Assembly (NCBI GenBank): GCA_017411605.1
Contig: JAFQPR010000093.1
Coordinates: 1-52,736 of the forward strand
DNA from: Clostridia bacterium
GTDB lineage: Bacteria > Bacillota > Clostridia > Oscillospirales > CAG-272
DNA length: 52,736 nt
Direction of reading: 5' to 3'
The notes under the pieces are model-generated. The model was not told where the DNA came from. It searched no databases and saw only the letters and a list, made by a program, of their open reading frames with translations. Every line of letters begins with the position of its first letter. The stretch's first letter is position 1. The translations under genes were made by a program, and so were the position numbers. Positions 49,329-52,736 of this stretch are shown here, piece by piece.

Positions 49329-49462
49329 TGGTTGTGAGTTATATAGCTCCCGAGCTTGAAGTGATCGGGCTTGACGCAATGGATATCATCACTACCTCAC
49401 CGGGTACAGAAACAACACCAAAGGAAGATAACGACGGAATTTGGGACTTAGATCTCGGTTAA
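49283..49462 (+). CDS. Small acidic peptide paired with giant surface protein, copy 2, 59 aa
   Basis: Second copy of the gene at 42301: same length, spacing and RBS. Differences are A16V, M18V, K33M and F56L, plus silent changes in codons for Ala32, Ser39, Gly52, Ile53 and Leu58 and a different stop codon. Met18 has become Val (GTG), and no RBS precedes it, so translation from the first ATG is favoured. The conserved part is PELEVIGLDAxDIITTSPGT and DNDGIWDxDLG. Confidence 0.75.
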   Translation: MQNSKCRMQNEKNELVVVSYIAPELEVIGLDAMDIITTSPGTETTPKEDNDGIWDLDLG

Positions 49463-49475
49463 TAACCTAATTTAA

Positions 49476-49530
49476 CTGTGCCGTAGAGTGATAAATACGC
49501 GCTTCGCGGCACAGAAATTTTGTTTTTCTT
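49476..49530 (+). terminator. Probable terminator between peptide copy 2 and third giant gene
   Basis: CTGTGCCG (49476-49483) and CGGCACAG (49507-49514) form an 8-bp stem with an inner CGCGCTTCGCG-like fold, followed by AAATTTTGTTTTTCTT. The third gene's RBS lies 30 nt on; no separate promoter was identified with confidence, so read-through may drive it. Confidence 0.55.
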
Positions 49531-49558
49531 AAGTTTAACTATTAAAGGAGAAAACGTA

Positions 49559-52500
49559 ATGAAAGCATTTCGCATAAGGAAAATAGCAACAGTCGTTTTC
49601 GTTCTTTTTGCTGTTTTGATCTCACTTGTTTTTGTTCTTGATTCTGCGGCTGCAGAGGCAGAGAATGACGTTGCGGTGGGCAGTAAGGGCGAGATCGACG
49701 TGTGGCTGATCGCAGGTCAGTCAAATGCGGTTGGCTTTGGAAGTGACGGCTTGTCGGCGCAATATCTTGAAGACAAAAGATATACCGAGGGATTTGATAA
49801 CGTTCTTTTCTGGGGTAAGTATGAATCAACGTACAATCCCGAGGCTTTCGTTCCCGTAACGGTTGGACTTGGAAAACAGTCCGCGACGAACACAACTACC
49901 GTAGGCGCTGAGATAGGAATGGCGGCGGCACTTGACGGTAACGGAAGAATGAATGCGATAATCAAACGTGCTGTCGGTGGGTCTTACCTTTATCCGACGA
50001 CTTATAGCACGGTATCACAGAATTCGGGTACGTGGACGTCCCCATCTTATTTGGAAAAGTATTCGATAGATACCGAGGGAAATAAGCTCGGTAACCTCTA
50101 CACAGAATTTATACAGACCACAAAAGACGGAATAGATATGCTTATTGCCGACGGTTATACTCCGGTCATTAAAGGTGTCTGGTATATGCAGGGTGAGGCG
50201 GAAACGCCGACCCAGCTTTATGCAGATGCATACGCGGAGCTTCTGACTATGCTTATCGGTGATATGCGAGAGGATCTCGGAGAGATAGTCAACAAGGATC
50301 TTTCAAACCTTCCGTTTGTAATGGGAAAAATAACGAGAAACCCCGAATATGATATTCCCGAATTCATAGATACGGTAACCGCTGCTCAGTTAAGCGTTGC
50401 TTCAGCCGTTGCGAACGCTTATATAGTTGACACAACGGGAATGCCGCAGATAGACGGATGGCATTATACCGCCGATTCTCAGCACGAGATTGGCGTTCAA
50501 TTTATAAACACCGTCATCAATTCGTCGGGTAAATACAGCGTTACCGCAAGCGGAACGGGTGTGAGTCTTAGCGGCGGCGGAGCAAAATCGGTAGGAGATG
50601 AGGTGACCGTTACGTTTACCTCGCTTGAGGGCTATGAGTTATCATCCGTTGCTATGAAGGTCGGCGCGGGGGAAGCCGTTGACATTACGGGCGCTCTCGT
50701 ACAGGACACAGAAAACCTTAGCGTTTATTCGTATACGTTCGTTATGCCCACAGGCAACGTTGCGTTTGAGATAAATGCTACGGACCTCAATGCGGAATCA
50801 ACCGAATACGGTCTTATTCCTTCGATGTTTACGGATGCTGAGAAATATCCCTTCATTCTCTTCAAGAGCGGAGAATTTGTTTACGCCTTTGATGATTGGT
50901 GCGATTTTGTAAACAGTAACAGTATCGCGGGCTGCACTTTGCTTCTTAGAAGAGATTACGATACTACGGAGTCCTCGGGAAGCCCTTGGGCGCTTTGCCA
51001 TAGCGACGAACTCACTATAGACCTCGGAAACCATATCTTCACTCGCGGAATGTACCATATGTTCCAGTGCCTTGGCAGAGATGAGAAGGTATATACCTCA
51101 ACTATAACGGTTAAAAACGGAACTCTCAAGTCTACGTTCTCATACGTTAACGCATCGGGTACAACGACGGGAGCATCTCCACTTGTCGTTTTCAACAATT
51201 CCGCAAGCTCAACAACCGTTGATAAGTTTAACTTTATTTTTGACGGAGTAACCTTCGACGTAAGCTCGGGCAGGGGTATTGTGGCAAGCTTCACAGACGG
51301 AACGTGCGGTACTGACAATACGATAACGCTTAATAATTGCACGATATACAGAGGAGCATCCACCTCGGCTATGACTCTTTTCGCTCTTGCGGAAACGAGT
51401 GGTAATAAGAATGACATTAAGGTTACTATAAACGGCGGTAAGCTTGTCGCTGATACTCTTTCAAAGCTGACCTTCGCTACGTATGACGTTGAGCGCGAAG
51501 CGGGAGAGGGAAGTCCTGACAGTCTTACGCTTAACACAGACTCAAGCGGTAATAAATTTACCGTCGAGCTTCCTCTGAGTGCCGGAACGCCCACGCAGAT
51601 GTTTACCTTCACAAAGGGCGGATATGCAGCCGTAAAGCTTTCGGATGACGGCACAACCGCAAAGTATACTCTCGAATATCTCGGCACTCCATATGGAAAT
51701 ATAGACGTTAAATACGCGTCTGCAGCCGATTATCCGTTTGTATTATTTAAAAACGGAGCTGTACTGACCGCATTCTCTAACTGGAAGACGTTTATTGATT
51801 CGACGATGTATAATTCCGCAGATTACAAGACGGGATGCACGCTCCTGCTTCGCAGAGATTACAGCACGTCAGAGGCATCCGGCAACCCGTGGGCGCTCAG
51901 CTATATCAAGGATATTGTTATCGACCTTGGCGGAAACGTATTCACCAGAGGAAATAACCATATGTTCCAGGCTTACGGTCATGGAAATGCAGCCGGCAAT
52001 ACATCGATAAAAGTAATAAACGGTACTCTTAAGGCTAAGTTCTACAAGGACAACGGAACTACATCCGCAACTCCTCTTATCGTTTTCAATAACTCTGCCG
52101 ATTCGACCGCAGACGACGCCTTTGCATTCACCTTCGAGGGCGTTACCTTCGACGTAAGCGAAGGCAGAGGAATCGTCGCGTGCTACACCGACGGTACGTA
52201 TGGCACTAAGAATACGATGATTCTTAATAACTGTACTATATACAGAGGCACGTCAACTTCGTCTATGACTCTCTTTGCACTTACCGAATCAAGCGGAAAC
52301 AAAAATGACGTTAATATCATTATTAACGGCGGTAAGTTTGTAGCAAATTCTTTCAGTAAGCTTACTCTTGCGACCTTCAGTGCGGAAAGAGAGGCAGGAA
52401 AAGGCTCACCCGATAGCTTGAAATTCGGCGCATACAACGGAAAATACGTAAGCTTTGTTACGAAGAGTGGTAATGCCGCTCCTTCTTATAGCTTTGTGAC

Positions 52501-52736
52501 CGTGAACGGCTCGCAGGTTTCGTTTGCCGACGTCAGCACTAGTGAGAATGCGATATATCAGCTCGGCGAGGATATAAAAACCGATTACGGTTATATCCCA
52601 TATGCTTACAGTAATATAGATAATTGCCCCGTTATCATATTCAAAAACGGTACGTATTACGGAAACAATACGGTATTCTCTGCTGCATATAGTACTGCAA
52701 TAGGACAAACGGGTGATAGCGCGGATACAGTAGTGA
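49559..52736 (+). CDS. Giant secreted SASA/SGNH esterase-beta-helix protein (partial, no stop in window)
   Basis: ATG at 49559, AAAGGAG 7 nt upstream; the frame stays open to the window end (1059 codons). Signal peptide (VVFVLFAVLISLVFVL), then a SASA-type carbohydrate acetylesterase (~45-330): WLIAGQSNAVGFG with nucleophile Ser, WYMQGEAET, and DGWHYTADSQHEIG with the catalytic His. A short Ig-like module (~335-400; GYELSSVAMKVG, YTFVMPTGNVAF) follows, then repeats of ~295 residues starting near 413, 707 and 1007, homologous to those in both upstream proteins (YPFVLFKNG, LLLRRDYSTS, DLGGNVFTRGNNHMFQ). It likely removes acetyl groups from host or plant glycans. The C-terminus is unseen. Confidence 0.85.
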   Translation, partial: MKAFRIRKIATVVFVLFAVLISLVFVLDSAAAEAENDVAVGSKGEIDVWLIAGQSNAVGFGSDGLSAQYLEDKRYTEGFDNVLFWGKYESTYNPEAFVPVTVGLGKQSATNTTTVGAEIGMAAALDGNGRMNAIIKRAVGGSYLYPTTYSTVSQNSGTWTSPSYLEKYSIDTEGNKLGNLYTEFIQTTKDGIDMLIADGYTPVIKGVWYMQGEAETPTQLYADAYAELLTMLIGDMREDLGEIVNKDLSNLPFVMGKITRNPEYDIPEFIDTVTAAQLSVASAVANAYIVDTTGMPQIDGWHYTADSQHEIGVQFINTVINSSGKYSVTASGTGVSLSGGGAKSVGDEVTVTFTSLEGYELSSVAMKVGAGEAVDITGALVQDTENLSVYSYTFVMPTGNVAFEINATDLNAESTEYGLIPSMFTDAEKYPFILFKSGEFVYAFDDWCDFVNSNSIAGCTLLLRRDYDTTESSGSPWALCHSDELTIDLGNHIFTRGMYHMFQCLGRDEKVYTSTITVKNGTLKSTFSYVNASGTTTGASPLVVFNNSASSTTVDKFNFIFDGVTFDVSSGRGIVASFTDGTCGTDNTITLNNCTIYRGASTSAMTLFALAETSGNKNDIKVTINGGKLVADTLSKLTFATYDVEREAGEGSPDSLTLNTDSSGNKFTVELPLSAGTPTQMFTFTKGGYAAVKLSDDGTTAKYTLEYLGTPYGNIDVKYASAADYPFVLFKNGAVLTAFSNWKTFIDSTMYNSADYKTGCTLLLRRDYSTSEASGNPWALSYIKDIVIDLGGNVFTRGNNHMFQAYGHGNAAGNTSIKVINGTLKAKFYKDNGTTSATPLIVFNNSADSTADDAFAFTFEGVTFDVSEGRGIVACYTDGTYGTKNTMILNNCTIYRGTSTSSMTLFALTESSGNKNDVNIIINGGKFVANSFSKLTLATFSAEREAGKGSPDSLKFGAYNGKYVSFVTKSGNAAPSYSFVTVNGSQVSFADVSTSENAIYQLGEDIKTDYGYIPYAYSNIDNCPVIIFKNGTYYGNNTVFSAAYSTAIGQTGDSADTVV

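Noticed and set aside
35446-52736. LPXTG, SLH or dockerin anchors in the giant proteins
   Set aside because: The visible C-termini end SARAYRESVxEN without a hydrophobic segment and basic tail, and no SLH or dockerin motifs were found; attachment therefore remains unexplained.

Overview
The window looks like chromosomal DNA of an uncultured, probably gut-dwelling member of the Clostridia. The signs are strong AGGAGG ribosome binding sites, sigma-A promoters with 17-bp spacing, Gram-positive lipoboxes (LISC, LTSC), a lysine (L-box) and a tetrahydrofolate riboswitch, an ECF-type FolT folate transporter, and short dispersed palindromic repeats. No rRNA, tRNA, CRISPR array or complete prophage was seen.

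Layout. 1-142: end of an IS3-like insertion sequence abutting the start codon of a small lipoprotein gene. 143-2173: small accessory genes (truncated SLOG-like protein, XRE regulator, YwaF-type membrane protein). 2381-2495: a palindromic dispersed repeat. 2520-5700: a polar amino acid ABC transporter read leftward from a near-perfect promoter and a lysine riboswitch; its binding protein appears circularly permuted. 5773-10927: TetR regulator and a PocR-AraC/YhaO/YhaN cluster. 11045-13957: amino-sugar operon (ROK-NahK fusion kinase, NagB) facing away from the PocR-AraC regulator. 14067-17912: an A+T-rich island with a structured attenuator-like leader, a 23-codon ORF, a large secreted metalloprotease and a membrane-anchored partner. 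18036-22003: galactose-type mglBAC operon plus small ORFs. 22049-22494: tandem 223-bp repeats. 22617-28474: FAD-dependent protein and three peptidases (M29, PepD, M18). 28607-31478: leftward group with TrmO, an MIF-like tautomerase and a FolT-FolC fusion behind a THF riboswitch. 32220-35193: exodeoxyribonuclease III, an HTH-PfkB fusion and a class II aldolase.

35446 to the end holds the most unusual material: three consecutive very large secreted proteins built on the same roughly 295-residue beta-helix-like repeat but carrying different N-terminal enzymes (LamG plus metallophosphoesterase; metallophosphoesterase; SGNH/SASA acetylesterase). The first two share a C-terminal domain of about 310 residues and are each followed 15 nt later by a 59-codon gene for nearly the same acidic peptide. 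An AraC regulator lies between them. This looks like a duplicated surface-protein plus small-peptide unit of undescribed function. The third protein runs off the window.

Overall the genes suggest a saccharolytic and peptide-using anaerobe that imports galactose and lysine, salvages folate, degrades amino sugars and displays large enzyme-bearing fibres on its surface.
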